Below are positions 8,301-16,164 of a stretch of 64,000 nt of DNA, one piece after another. This DNA comes from Flavobacterium omnivorum. GTDB taxonomy: Bacteria > Bacteroidota > Bacteroidia > Flavobacteriales > Flavobacteriaceae. Both the position numbers and the translations under genes were made by a program. How positions within the stretch are numbered: position 1 is the stretch's first letter; each line of letters opens with the position of its first letter. The DNA lies in contig NZ_FNDB01000013.1 in NCBI RefSeq assembly GCF_900099915.1, positions 10,929 to 74,928 of the forward strand, read 5' to 3'. The notes beneath the pieces were generated by a model. The model was not told the DNA's origin, searched no databases, and saw only the letters and a program-made list of their open reading frames with translations.

Positions 8301-9665
8301 ATGAATAATTCCTTAATTCAAAAATACAATGTTCCCGGACCTAGATATACCAGTTATCCTACCGTACCCTATTGGGATGAAGTTGATTTTTCATACGAAG
8401 TTTGGACAGCAACTCTAAAAAAATCATTCCTAGAAAGTAATGGAGCAGAAGGCATCAGTCTTTATATTCATTTGCCTTTCTGCGAAAGTTTATGCACATT
8501 TTGTGGCTGCAACAAGCGCATCACAAAAAATCATAGCGTAGAACATCCTTACATTGAAGCAGTATTGAAAGAATGGGCCATCTACTGTAAAATCCTTGGA
8601 GAAAAACCAAGTATAAAAGAAATTCATTTAGGCGGTGGTACTCCTACTTTTTTCTCAACTAAAAACTTAGAAGACCTAATAAACGGTATTTTCTCCTATG
8701 CCACGAAAGCGCCTAATCATGAATTTAGTTTTGAAGGACATCCTAACAATACCTCTCATGAACATTTGCAAAAGCTATATGATTTAGGTTTTAGAAGAGT
8801 CAGTTTTGGAGTACAGGATTACTCCGTAAAAGTTCAAAAAGCAATTCATAGAGAACAGCCCTTCCATAATGTTGCAAAAGTGACGTTTTGGGCTAGAGAA
8901 ATTGGGTATACTTCTATTGGTCACGATATTATTTTTGGCTTGCCATTTCAGGAAGTCGAAGATATTGTTGATACCATTGAGAAAACTAAATCACTACAGC
9001 CTGATCGATTGGCATTTTATAGTTATGCTCATGTTCCTTGGATAAAAGGAAATGGACAACGCGGATTTAAAGATGAGGATATTCCACAAGACGACAAAAA
9101 AAGAAAGTTATATGAAACTGGCAAAAAATTACTCTTCGAAAATGGCTATCATGAAATTGGAATGGATCATTTTGCCTTAGAAACAGACAGTTTGTATGAA
9201 GCATTTCAAAATGGCACACTACACCGAAATTTTATGGGATACAGTTCCTCTAAAACGAAGTTGATGCTTGGTTTAGGTGTTTCCGCAATTAGTGATAGTT
9301 GGTATAGTTTTGCTCAAAATGTAAAAAATCTAGAAGATTATTATCAAATATTAGAATGGGATAAATTACCCGTTTTTAGAGGACACGTATTGACCACAGA
9401 AGACCTAATTATAAGAAAACACATTTTGAATTTAATGTGCCAATTTAAAACCTCTTGGAATGATACGGAAGGCTATTTTAATGAAATCCCCGAAATAGTA
9501 TATCAGTTAAAAGAAATGGAAAATGATGGCTTATTGATTACTACTAAAAACAGCATCGAGGTCACAGAAAATGGAAAACCTTATGTTCGCAATATCTGTA
9601 TGGCATTTGATTTGCGATTGAAAAGAAAAGCGCCCGAAACGGAATTATTTTCGATGACCATATAA
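8301..9665 (+). CDS. hemN: Oxygen-independent coproporphyrinogen III oxidase HemN
   Basis: Radical SAM enzyme of 454 residues that decarboxylates coproporphyrinogen III to protoporphyrinogen IX without oxygen, a haem synthesis step. The iron-sulfur cluster motif CxxxCxxC is at residues 61-68 (CESLCTFC) with a further Cys70, as in true HemN rather than HemW. HLGGGTPTF follows near residue 110 and the SAM-binding GHDIIFGLP near residue 215. An Fnr-type site upstream and the nearby cbb3 oxidase genes, which need haem at low oxygen, fit this role. It ends at a bidirectional terminator. Confidence 0.95.
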   Translation: MNNSLIQKYNVPGPRYTSYPTVPYWDEVDFSYEVWTATLKKSFLESNGAEGISLYIHLPFCESLCTFCGCNKRITKNHSVEHPYIEAVLKEWAIYCKILGEKPSIKEIHLGGGTPTFFSTKNLEDLINGIFSYATKAPNHEFSFEGHPNNTSHEHLQKLYDLGFRRVSFGVQDYSVKVQKAIHREQPFHNVAKVTFWAREIGYTSIGHDIIFGLPFQEVEDIVDTIEKTKSLQPDRLAFYSYAHVPWIKGNGQRGFKDEDIPQDDKKRKLYETGKKLLFENGYHEIGMDHFALETDSLYEAFQNGTLHRNFMGYSSSKTKLMLGLGVSAISDSWYSFAQNVKNLEDYYQILEWDKLPVFRGHVLTTEDLIIRKHILNLMCQFKTSWNDTEGYFNEIPEIVYQLKEMENDGLLITTKNSIEVTENGKPYVRNICMAFDLRLKRKAPETELFSMTI

Positions 9666-9673
9666 TTTTAACC

Positions 9674-9721
9674 TTTTTCATATAAAAAGCACGCTGAATG
9701 GCGTGCTTTTTATATGAAAAA
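9674..9721. terminator. Bidirectional terminator between hemN and the SafE-like gene
   Basis: A 21-bp perfect inverted repeat (9674-9694 with 9701-9721) has a six-base loop and a GCACGC core, with T and A runs on either side, placed between two convergent genes. Confidence 0.85.
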
Positions 9722-9732
9722 TTATGAAAAGG

Positions 9733-10434
9733 TTAGTGACAATTTGGATCAGCTTGAATAAATAAGCTCATGTTAGCTGGTGAAATATAAGGAATACCCA
9801 ATCCCAATCCTCTCAAAATAAATAAACAGCCAATAGCTACAGCCACATAAGGAATCGTTTTTTGGATTCTGTTGCGAATAGGCAAGGTTATAAAAGAGTT
9901 GATATATACCACGCTGCTCATCAAGGGAACAGTTCCTAATCCAAATAAAATCATGTATAAAACACCCAAGCTTTCGCTTTGCATAGCTACAGCACCAAAT
10001 AAAGCGACATAAACCATTCCGCAAGGCAAAAATCCATTTAGTAGACCGATAGTAAATAATGATTTAAAACTCTTGTTTCTAAACTGACTTCCTAATGCAG
10101 TTTTGATTTTAGAAATTAATTTAAAAACCGGTTTTGAAAAGTTGTACTTCGCAAAAATTTTGTCTGGAATTAAGACAACACTAATCATGGCTACGCCAAT
10201 AAATATCGACAAATTCTGCTGCAAACCAGCCAATAGAAATCCTTTTCCCAGTAGTCCAAAAACAAATCCAATGGTACCGTAAGCCGTTAATCTTCCTAAA
10301 TGATACGTGATGATTTGAATTGCTTTCTTGGTCTGATTAGTGTGATCTACAGGCAACATCATAGCAATAGGACCACACATGCCAATGCAATGAAAACTAC
10401 TTATTAAACCGAAAATGAAGGCAGAGTAAAGCAT
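9733..10434 (-). CDS. SafE/TauE-type membrane protein of the cbb3 assembly cluster
   Basis: Integral membrane protein of 233 residues with about six hydrophobic helices. The N-terminus carries FHCIGMCGP, the HCxGMCG motif of the UreH/SafE-like (cytochrome c biogenesis transmembrane) family often found beside ccoGHI, where a role in copper or haem handling has been suggested. Residues FLPCGMVY near position 135 repeat the C-G motif. It follows ccoH by 72 bp on the same strand and ends the cbb3 operon. Exact substrate unknown. Confidence 0.8.
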   Translation of the reverse strand: MLYSAFIFGLISSFHCIGMCGPIAMMLPVDHTNQTKKAIQIITYHLGRLTAYGTIGFVFGLLGKGFLLAGLQQNLSIFIGVAMISVVLIPDKIFAKYNFSKPVFKLISKIKTALGSQFRNKSFKSLFTIGLLNGFLPCGMVYVALFGAVAMQSESLGVLYMILFGLGTVPLMSSVVYINSFITLPIRNRIQKTIPYVAVAIGCLFILRGLGLGIPYISPANMSLFIQADPNCH

Positions 10435-10506
10435 TTTTGTAGCTTTATGTCCAGAAGTCGAAAGTCTTAAAGTGTACTGTAACCTTAAAAGATTAAACCT
10501 GCTTGA

Positions 10507-10959
10507 CTAATTGATGTAAATTGTTTCTTTAGACAAATAAGATTTCCCCTCATATTGCCATTCCATATTAATGTCCCAGCGACCGCCTGCCAAACTTTTT
10601 TTAGGTATGAGCAAAGTAGTAGCATCAGATAATGAAATTGGAATCTCAAAATCTAATTTTTTGTTAGACGGTCTATAAAGGGACACTTTTCCTTTAATAT
10701 TTATTGGAACAAATACCGTTGGAAAAACAATTGTAATTCCAGATGCTCCAGCCGTTATTATTGGCTTTTCTTTTAAATCCTCAGCATTTTGAACCCGTTC
10801 CATTTCCTCGCCAAAACGAGCATCATGTTTATAATATTCCTCCACTACTAGATCATTATCGTATTTAGAATCCGACTGAACCATAAAAACAAAATATAAA
10901 ATAAAGGTTATAAACAACCCAAAAGCAATGACTATTGCTGTTCCCCAATTAATTTTCAT
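10507..10959 (-). CDS. ccoH: cbb3 oxidase assembly protein CcoH (FixH family)
   Basis: A 150-residue protein with one N-terminal transmembrane helix (about 7-27) and a periplasmic beta-rich domain rich in Lys and aromatic residues. YKHDARFGEEMERVQNA near residue 43 fits the FixH pattern of a short helix after the membrane anchor. CcoH proteins help assemble the cbb3-type oxidase. It follows ccoG by 34 bp and precedes the SafE-like gene, the usual ccoG-ccoH order. The C-terminal sequence is divergent, so the name leans partly on context. Confidence 0.82.
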   Translation of the reverse strand: MKINWGTAIVIAFGLFITFILYFVFMVQSDSKYDNDLVVEEYYKHDARFGEEMERVQNAEDLKEKPIITAGASGITIVFPTVFVPINIKGKVSLYRPSNKKLDFEIPISLSDATTLLIPKKSLAGGRWDINMEWQYEGKSYLSKETIYIN

Positions 10960-10993
10960 ACTATTCTATTTATAAATTTCAACTCGTTTGACA

Positions 10994-12412
10994 TCAGTCA
11001 AAACTTCGTGGACTTAAAAAGCTAGTTGTACTGGTTTCTATTTTTTCTTTTCCGTTGTAGACTTCAATCTTCAGCTTTGTTTTATCACTGTCTAAAACGT
11101 TGTTATTGATTTCAACAAACAAGGTTCCACCGCTCATTCCTTGTTTTGGGACTTTTAAAGCTTGTTTTCCAACTACTTTTAAAGTTCCTTTTATACCCAC
11201 TAATTTAAAATGAATGTCATCAAAATCATTGTTAGTTTTATTTATAATTTTAAAAGTATAAATATTACTAATGTTATCCCCCTTGTGTTGAAACAATTGT
11301 CCTGGTAATCTTAAGATTGTTGCCTCGACATCAGTACGTAAGAACAAAAGTCCAATTAAGATACCGGTCAAAATAAACAGCACCGCTGAGTAGCCTTTCA
11401 TTCTTGGAGTAAACTTGAAGCTTGTGTTTTTCTCAATTTCTTCTTCAGAGGCATAACGAATAAGTCCTTTGGGTAAACCCACATTTTCCATAATTGTATC
11501 GCATTCATCAATACAGGCGGTACAATTGACACATTCCATCTGCGTTCCGTTACGAATGTCGATTCCGGTAGGACAAACATTTACACATTGTTTGCAATCA
11601 ATACAATCTCCTTTTCCAGTTGATGCTCTGTCTTCTTGCTTATTAAATTTGGCTCTACCAGCTTCTTTTTCACCTCGAACAAAATCATAGGCAACATTGA
11701 TCGATTTATCGTCTAACAAAACACCTTGCAATCTGCCATAAGGACAGGCGATGATACAAACCTGCTCTCTAAACCATGCAAAAATAAAGTAAAATACACC
11801 CGTAAAAATCAACAAGGAAACAAGAGTACTGATATGATTTGCAGGCCCTTCTTCGATCATCAATAGTAGCTTGTCGCTACTGATAAGATAAGCCAGGAAT
11901 ACGTTGGCTATAAAAAAGGAGATAATTAAAAATAAAGTCCATTTAAGCCCTTTCTTTCTGATTTTCTCTGCATTCCAGTCCTGTTTTTCTAAACGGATTT
12001 GAGCACCTCGATCTCCTTCAATCCAATATTCTATTCTGCGAAAAACCATTTCTAGAAAGATGGTCTGCGGACAAATCCACCCACAAAAAATTCGCCCAAA
12101 AATAACGGTAAACAGGATAACAAAAACAACCCCTACAATCATGAAAAGAACAAAAAGATAAAAATCCTGTGGCCAAAAAGGAAATCCAAAAATATTAAAT
12201 CGTCGCTCTAAAATATTAAACATCATGAACTGGTTGCCATTGATTTTCACAAATGGGTTTGCAACAAGTACAATTAGTAAAAAATAGCTAACCCATTTCC
12301 TGTAATCATAAAACTTTCCGGAAGGTTTCTTGGGAAAAATAAATTTTCGGTTGCCCTCTTCGTCGATTGTTCCAATAGTATCTCTAAAAGCTTCATCTGG
12401 TAATTTTGACAT
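10994..12412 (-). CDS. ccoG: cbb3 oxidase accessory ferredoxin CcoG
   Basis: Membrane iron-sulfur protein of 472 residues, related to FixG/RdxA, linked in other bacteria to copper reduction during cbb3 assembly. About five transmembrane helices are visible (from about 40-55, 82-105, 160-180, 195-213 and 337-360). Two 4Fe-4S motifs occur together: Cys270-273-276-280 and Cys294-297-300-304. Additional cysteines near the membrane (FCGWICPQ at about 109-115 and IACPYGR at 221-227) are typical of the NapH/CcoG type. The C-terminal 110 residues form a periplasmic Ig-like domain. It lies between ccoP and ccoH. Confidence 0.94.
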   Translation of the reverse strand: MSKLPDEAFRDTIGTIDEEGNRKFIFPKKPSGKFYDYRKWVSYFLLIVLVANPFVKINGNQFMMFNILERRFNIFGFPFWPQDFYLFVLFMIVGVVFVILFTVIFGRIFCGWICPQTIFLEMVFRRIEYWIEGDRGAQIRLEKQDWNAEKIRKKGLKWTLFLIISFFIANVFLAYLISSDKLLLMIEEGPANHISTLVSLLIFTGVFYFIFAWFREQVCIIACPYGRLQGVLLDDKSINVAYDFVRGEKEAGRAKFNKQEDRASTGKGDCIDCKQCVNVCPTGIDIRNGTQMECVNCTACIDECDTIMENVGLPKGLIRYASEEEIEKNTSFKFTPRMKGYSAVLFILTGILIGLLFLRTDVEATILRLPGQLFQHKGDNISNIYTFKIINKTNNDFDDIHFKLVGIKGTLKVVGKQALKVPKQGMSGGTLFVEINNNVLDSDKTKLKIEVYNGKEKIETSTTSFLSPRSFD

Positions 12413-12486
12413 TTTTTTTTATTTAAAACACTGTTCAAATAATTCGGACTATTTTTAAGTTAAATAAAAATGTGTGTTTGTACTTT

Positions 12487-13386
12487 TTATTTAACTGCAA
12501 CTGTTGCATTTCCCTCTACCCAAACTTCCCCTTCTGGCGCTTTAGGATCAACAGGATTGCTTCCTTTTAAGGATAGAATATAGCTGGCTACTTTTTGCAT
12601 TTCTTTAGGTTTCAAAGTACCTTTCCAAGAAATCATTCCTTTTCCATCACGACCCCCATTTACAAGAGTGTGAAAAACATTTTTTATTCCACCACCTAAA
12701 ATCCATTGATCATCGGTTAGGTTAGGTCCAATTTGCCCTCCACCATCTGCTCTGTGACAAGCAGCGCAATTAGCAGTAAAGATTGCTTTTCCTGCCGCTA
12801 AATCAGCAGGATCTGTTAACAATGTAACTGTTTTTTCATCCATCATATCTGGAGCAGATTTCATATACTCTGCAACTTCAATTTTAGCTTGGGCGATTTC
12901 TTTTTTAAGTTCCATCTCCTGATTATCAGCTCCTAATATTTCAAATCGGACCATGTAAACAACGCCAAAAACAATTGAAGCATAGAATAAATAGACCCAC
13001 CATGGTGGAAGGTTATTATCTAACTCTTTGATACCATCGTAGTCATGATCCAGTAATAATTGACCCTCATCAGCTAATGGAGCAGTTTTAGTCAATTTTT
13101 CCATTAATTTTTTATACCATTCTTTATCCTTAAAACTCAAATTATTTGTTTCATTTAATTTGATTTTTTCTTCCTCTGTCAATAAAAGATAAGTGATATT
13201 ATCTACCGCTCTCATGGTAATTTCTATTGCTATAACAAGGAAAAGAAACACGAATAAGAATACTGCAACCATTGGGAATTTTATAAAAGCAGGTCGATCT
13301 CCTGAGTCTATAAAGAATTCGATTGCTCCAAATACAGCAAAGAAAATAACGGGTACGCTAACGTATGCTGGAATAAATTTTTTCAT
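12487..13386 (-). CDS. ccoP: cbb3-type cytochrome c oxidase subunit CcoP
   Basis: A 299-residue cytochrome c subunit that delivers electrons to the oxidase. There are two hydrophobic segments near residues 5-25 and 37-57 and another at 129-147 beginning NNLPPWWVYLFY, the CcoP signature. One haem c site is present: Cys207-x-x-Cys210-His211 (NCAACH), with a possible Met ligand in GMISWKG at about 248. Proteobacterial CcoP usually has two CxxCH motifs, so this is a single-haem form. The start at 13386 places the first helix at the N-terminus. It follows ccoQ by 27 bp. Confidence 0.93.
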   Translation of the reverse strand: MKKFIPAYVSVPVIFFAVFGAIEFFIDSGDRPAFIKFPMVAVFLFVFLFLVIAIEITMRAVDNITYLLLTEEEKIKLNETNNLSFKDKEWYKKLMEKLTKTAPLADEGQLLLDHDYDGIKELDNNLPPWWVYLFYASIVFGVVYMVRFEILGADNQEMELKKEIAQAKIEVAEYMKSAPDMMDEKTVTLLTDPADLAAGKAIFTANCAACHRADGGGQIGPNLTDDQWILGGGIKNVFHTLVNGGRDGKGMISWKGTLKPKEMQKVASYILSLKGSNPVDPKAPEGEVWVEGNATVAVK

Positions 13387-13413
13387 TCTCTAAATTTTAA
13401 AAAATTATACTTT

Positions 13414-13584
13414 TTAATTGTCTTTCAATGGAATTTCACTCAATTCATCAATTGTTTCTTTCTTATAGGAGAAAACCCAGATCCCCAATCCCACAAAGAA
13501 GAAGAAAAAAATTAATAATGATAAGATGGGATATATCGATACACCATCGATCGTCTCCATATTGTGTTTTATTTGTTCAAACAT
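13414..13584 (-). CDS. ccoQ: cbb3-type oxidase small subunit CcoQ
   Basis: Small gene of 56 residues, easily missed by length cut-offs. The protein begins MFEQIKHNMETIDGVSIYP, continues with one transmembrane helix (ILSLLIFFFFFVGLGIWVF, about 20-38) and ends with a short charged tail (KKETIDELSEIPLKDN). That topology, the length and the position between ccoNO (its stop is 5 bp away) and ccoP identify it as CcoQ/FixQ, which stabilises the oxidase complex. Sequence conservation in this family is low, so context carries much of the call. Confidence 0.88.
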   Translation of the reverse strand: MFEQIKHNMETIDGVSIYPILSLLIFFFFFVGLGIWVFSYKKETIDELSEIPLKDN

Positions 13585-13589
13585 GACTC

Positions 13590-15779
13590 TTAATTTTTAG
13601 CAGTATTTTTAACTTTAATGTCTGTTCCAAGTCTTTGCATATAAGCAATCAGAGCTACAATTTCTCTTTCATTGATTGGGACAAACTTTTCTCCTCTTGC
13701 GGCTGCTTTTTTCTTGCTTTCCTCATAACTTTTAACAAAGTCTGGATCGTTTTTCAAGTTTTCTTCAATTAAAACGGCTTGTTTTCTCAAATCATCTAAA
13801 CCACTTGCTACTTGAGCCTCTGTATAAGGTACTCCCAATGTAACCATTGCTTGCATTTTCTTTTGAGTTAAAGAAATATCCATTGGCTTGTTATCAAATA
13901 ACCATTTGTATCCTGGCATAATTGAACCTGCAGAAATACTTTGTGGACTCCAGAAATGGTTAAAATGCCAGTTGTCATTGTATTTTCCACCTACTCTTAA
14001 TAAATCTGGTCCAGTACGTTTAGATCCCCATAAAAATGGATGGTCGTAAACAAACTCGCCTGCTTTAGATTGTGGTCCATAACGTTCCACTTCACTTCTA
14101 AAAGGACGAACAGATTGAGAGTGACAGCCCACACAACCTTCGCGAATGTATAAATCACGACCTTCTAGTTCTAAAGGAGAATAAGGTTTTACGCTAGTAA
14201 TTGTTGGAATATTAGATTTAACCATAATCGTAGGTACAATTTGAATCACACCACCAATTAAAATCGCTACTGTAGCTAAAATTGTCAATTGAATTGGTTT
14301 TCTTTCTAACCAAGGATGAAATTTTTCTCCTTTTATTCTTCCAGAGCTAATTCTTATTAAAGCTGGAGCTTCTGCTAATTCATCTTCAATTTTAGAGCCC
14401 GCTCTTAAAGTTTGGACAATGTTATAGACTAAAACAAGCATTCCCGTTAAATATAGGGTTCCACCAATCGCTCTCATCCAATACATAGGCATAATTTGAG
14501 TGACAGTTTCCAAGAAGTTACCATAAGTTAAAGTTCCGTCTGGGTTAAACTGTTTCCACATAGAAGCTTGTAAAAACCCAGCTACGTACATTGGAATCGT
14601 ATACAATATAATTCCTAAAGTACCTATCCAAAAGTGAAAGTTAGCTAATTTCAAAGAGTATAAGTTCGTTTTAGCCATTCTAGGAACCAACCAATAAATC
14701 ATACCGAAGGCCATAAATCCATTCCAAGCTAACGCACCTACGTGCACGTGAGCAATAATCCAATCCGTGTAATGTGCAATTGCATTAACATTTTTAAGAG
14801 ATAACATTGGTCCTTCAAAAGTGGCCATTCCATAACCCGTAATCGCTACAACGAAGAATTTTAAAACAGGATCTACTCGTACTTTATCCCAAACACCTCT
14901 TAACGTCAAAAGACCGTTGATCATACCACCCCAAGATGGAGCAAGCAACATTATTGAGAAAGCAACACCTAAATTTTGTGCCCAGTTAGGCAAAGCAGAA
15001 TATAATAAGTGGTGCGGTCCAGCCCAGATATAAATAAAAATCAAAGACCAAAAGTGAACAATAGATAATCTGTAAGAATAAACAGGACGATTAGCCGCTT
15101 TTGGAACAAAATAATACATCAGTCCTAAGAAAGGAGTCGTCAAGAAAAAGGCAACTGCATTATGTCCGTACCACCATTGTACTAAAGCATCTTGAACACC
15201 TGCATAAAAAGAGTAACTTTTAAATGCAGAAACTGGCAATTCTAAATTATTGAAAATATGCAAAACCGCTACTGTAACGAATGTTGCCAAGTAAAACCAA
15301 ATTGCAACGTATAAATGGCGTTCTCTTCGTTTAATCATGGTACCAATCATATTGATTCCCATTACCACCCAAATCAGCATGATTGCAATGTCAATTGGCC
15401 ACTCTAATTCAGCATACTCCTTTGAAGAACTATAGCCTAAAGGTAGTGTTATAGCCGCAGCAACGATAATTAACTGCCAGCCCCAAAAGTGAACATTACT
15501 CAAAAAATCACTGAACATTCTCGCTTTAAGCAAGCGCTGCATAGAATAATACATTCCAGCAAAAAAAGCATTTCCTACAAATGCAAAAATAACAGCATTT
15601 GTATGTAGCGGTCTCAACCGACCATAACTTAACCACGATATACCATCGGTCATGTTAGGAAAAAGAAACATAAAGGCCAATGTAAGCCCAACTAGCATTC
15701 CTACCACTCCAAAAAGGATCGTGGCGTAAATGAATTTTTTTACAATTTTGTTGTCATAATAAAACTGCTGCATTTCCAT
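13590..15779 (-). CDS. ccoNO: cbb3-type cytochrome c oxidase, fused subunits CcoN-CcoO
   Basis: A 729-residue fusion of catalytic subunit I and the mono-haem subunit II of the high-affinity terminal oxidase. Residues 1 to about 480 are CcoN: about 12 transmembrane helices with histidine-rich motifs such as LRPLHTNAVIFAF, QWWYGHNAVAFFL, GPHHLLY and IIAHVHVGALAWNG. Residues from about 510 are CcoO, anchored by a helix and carrying haem c site Cys549-Val-Gly-Cys552-His553, with GSIMPGYKWLF as the probable Met-ligand loop. The fused form is typical of Bacteroidota. It starts 54 bp after ccoS and is followed closely by ccoQ. Confidence 0.97.
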   Translation of the reverse strand: MEMQQFYYDNKIVKKFIYATILFGVVGMLVGLTLAFMFLFPNMTDGISWLSYGRLRPLHTNAVIFAFVGNAFFAGMYYSMQRLLKARMFSDFLSNVHFWGWQLIIVAAAITLPLGYSSSKEYAELEWPIDIAIMLIWVVMGINMIGTMIKRRERHLYVAIWFYLATFVTVAVLHIFNNLELPVSAFKSYSFYAGVQDALVQWWYGHNAVAFFLTTPFLGLMYYFVPKAANRPVYSYRLSIVHFWSLIFIYIWAGPHHLLYSALPNWAQNLGVAFSIMLLAPSWGGMINGLLTLRGVWDKVRVDPVLKFFVVAITGYGMATFEGPMLSLKNVNAIAHYTDWIIAHVHVGALAWNGFMAFGMIYWLVPRMAKTNLYSLKLANFHFWIGTLGIILYTIPMYVAGFLQASMWKQFNPDGTLTYGNFLETVTQIMPMYWMRAIGGTLYLTGMLVLVYNIVQTLRAGSKIEDELAEAPALIRISSGRIKGEKFHPWLERKPIQLTILATVAILIGGVIQIVPTIMVKSNIPTITSVKPYSPLELEGRDLYIREGCVGCHSQSVRPFRSEVERYGPQSKAGEFVYDHPFLWGSKRTGPDLLRVGGKYNDNWHFNHFWSPQSISAGSIMPGYKWLFDNKPMDISLTQKKMQAMVTLGVPYTEAQVASGLDDLRKQAVLIEENLKNDPDFVKSYEESKKKAAARGEKFVPINEREIVALIAYMQRLGTDIKVKNTAKN

Positions 15780-15832
15780 AATTCAATTGGTTTTTATTTT
15801 AATTTAAATGTTCAAGGCCAGTAGTTTTGGAT

Positions 15833-16048
15833 TCAAATATCCAATTCCTTTTCCTCATTATTTTCAACTTTATTTTCAACTTTATTTTCTTTTTTAGTTG
15901 ACTTTAACAGCTCATCATCAAATAGCATTCTGACTGATGGCGTATAATCATCGTCATATTGTCCTGTTTTTACTGCTGTAATAAAAGCAATAAAGAACCC
16001 AATGGCGATTAGTATACTGATGGAGATTAATAAATAAATGACACTCAT
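15833..16048 (-). CDS. ccoS: cbb3-type oxidase assembly protein CcoS
   Basis: A 71-residue protein with one N-terminal helix (SVIYLLISISILIAIGFF) followed by FITAVKTGQYDDDYTPSVRML, which matches the CcoS signature of a helix, a small loop and a QYDD-type motif. CcoS is needed to insert haem and copper into the oxidase. The Glu/Lys/Asn-rich tail contains a short duplication (KVENKVENN). It is the first gene of the ccoS-NO-Q-P-G-H unit and has its own Fnr-type promoter at 16066-16110. Confidence 0.9.
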   Translation of the reverse strand: MSVIYLLISISILIAIGFFIAFITAVKTGQYDDDYTPSVRMLFDDELLKSTKKENKVENKVENNEEKELDI

Positions 16049-16065
16049 ACCTTAATTTGTGTTAA

Positions 16066-16110
16066 CAAAGTTACTTTTACGTTTCCGAGTAAAATATGAC
16101 ATTTGTCATA
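16066..16110 (-). promoter_or_regulatory. Fnr-type site and promoter of the ccoS-ccoNOQP operon
   Basis: The palindrome TATGACA-TT-TGTCATA lies at 16095-16110; TAACTTTG on the minus strand (16073-16066) is a perfect TAnnTTTG box. The centre of the palindrome (16102.5) is 36.5 bp from the last base of the -7 box, exactly as at hemN. The expected -33 region is occupied by the palindrome. Confidence 0.75.
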
Positions 16111-16164
16111 CTTCATTATAATTGTTAAAAATATGTGAAAACGCAACTCAAAACGTATCTAATT

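Noticed and set aside
9773..10024. 83-codon frame inside the SafE-like gene
   Set aside because: Same-strand shadow in another frame of a gene with clear family motifs.
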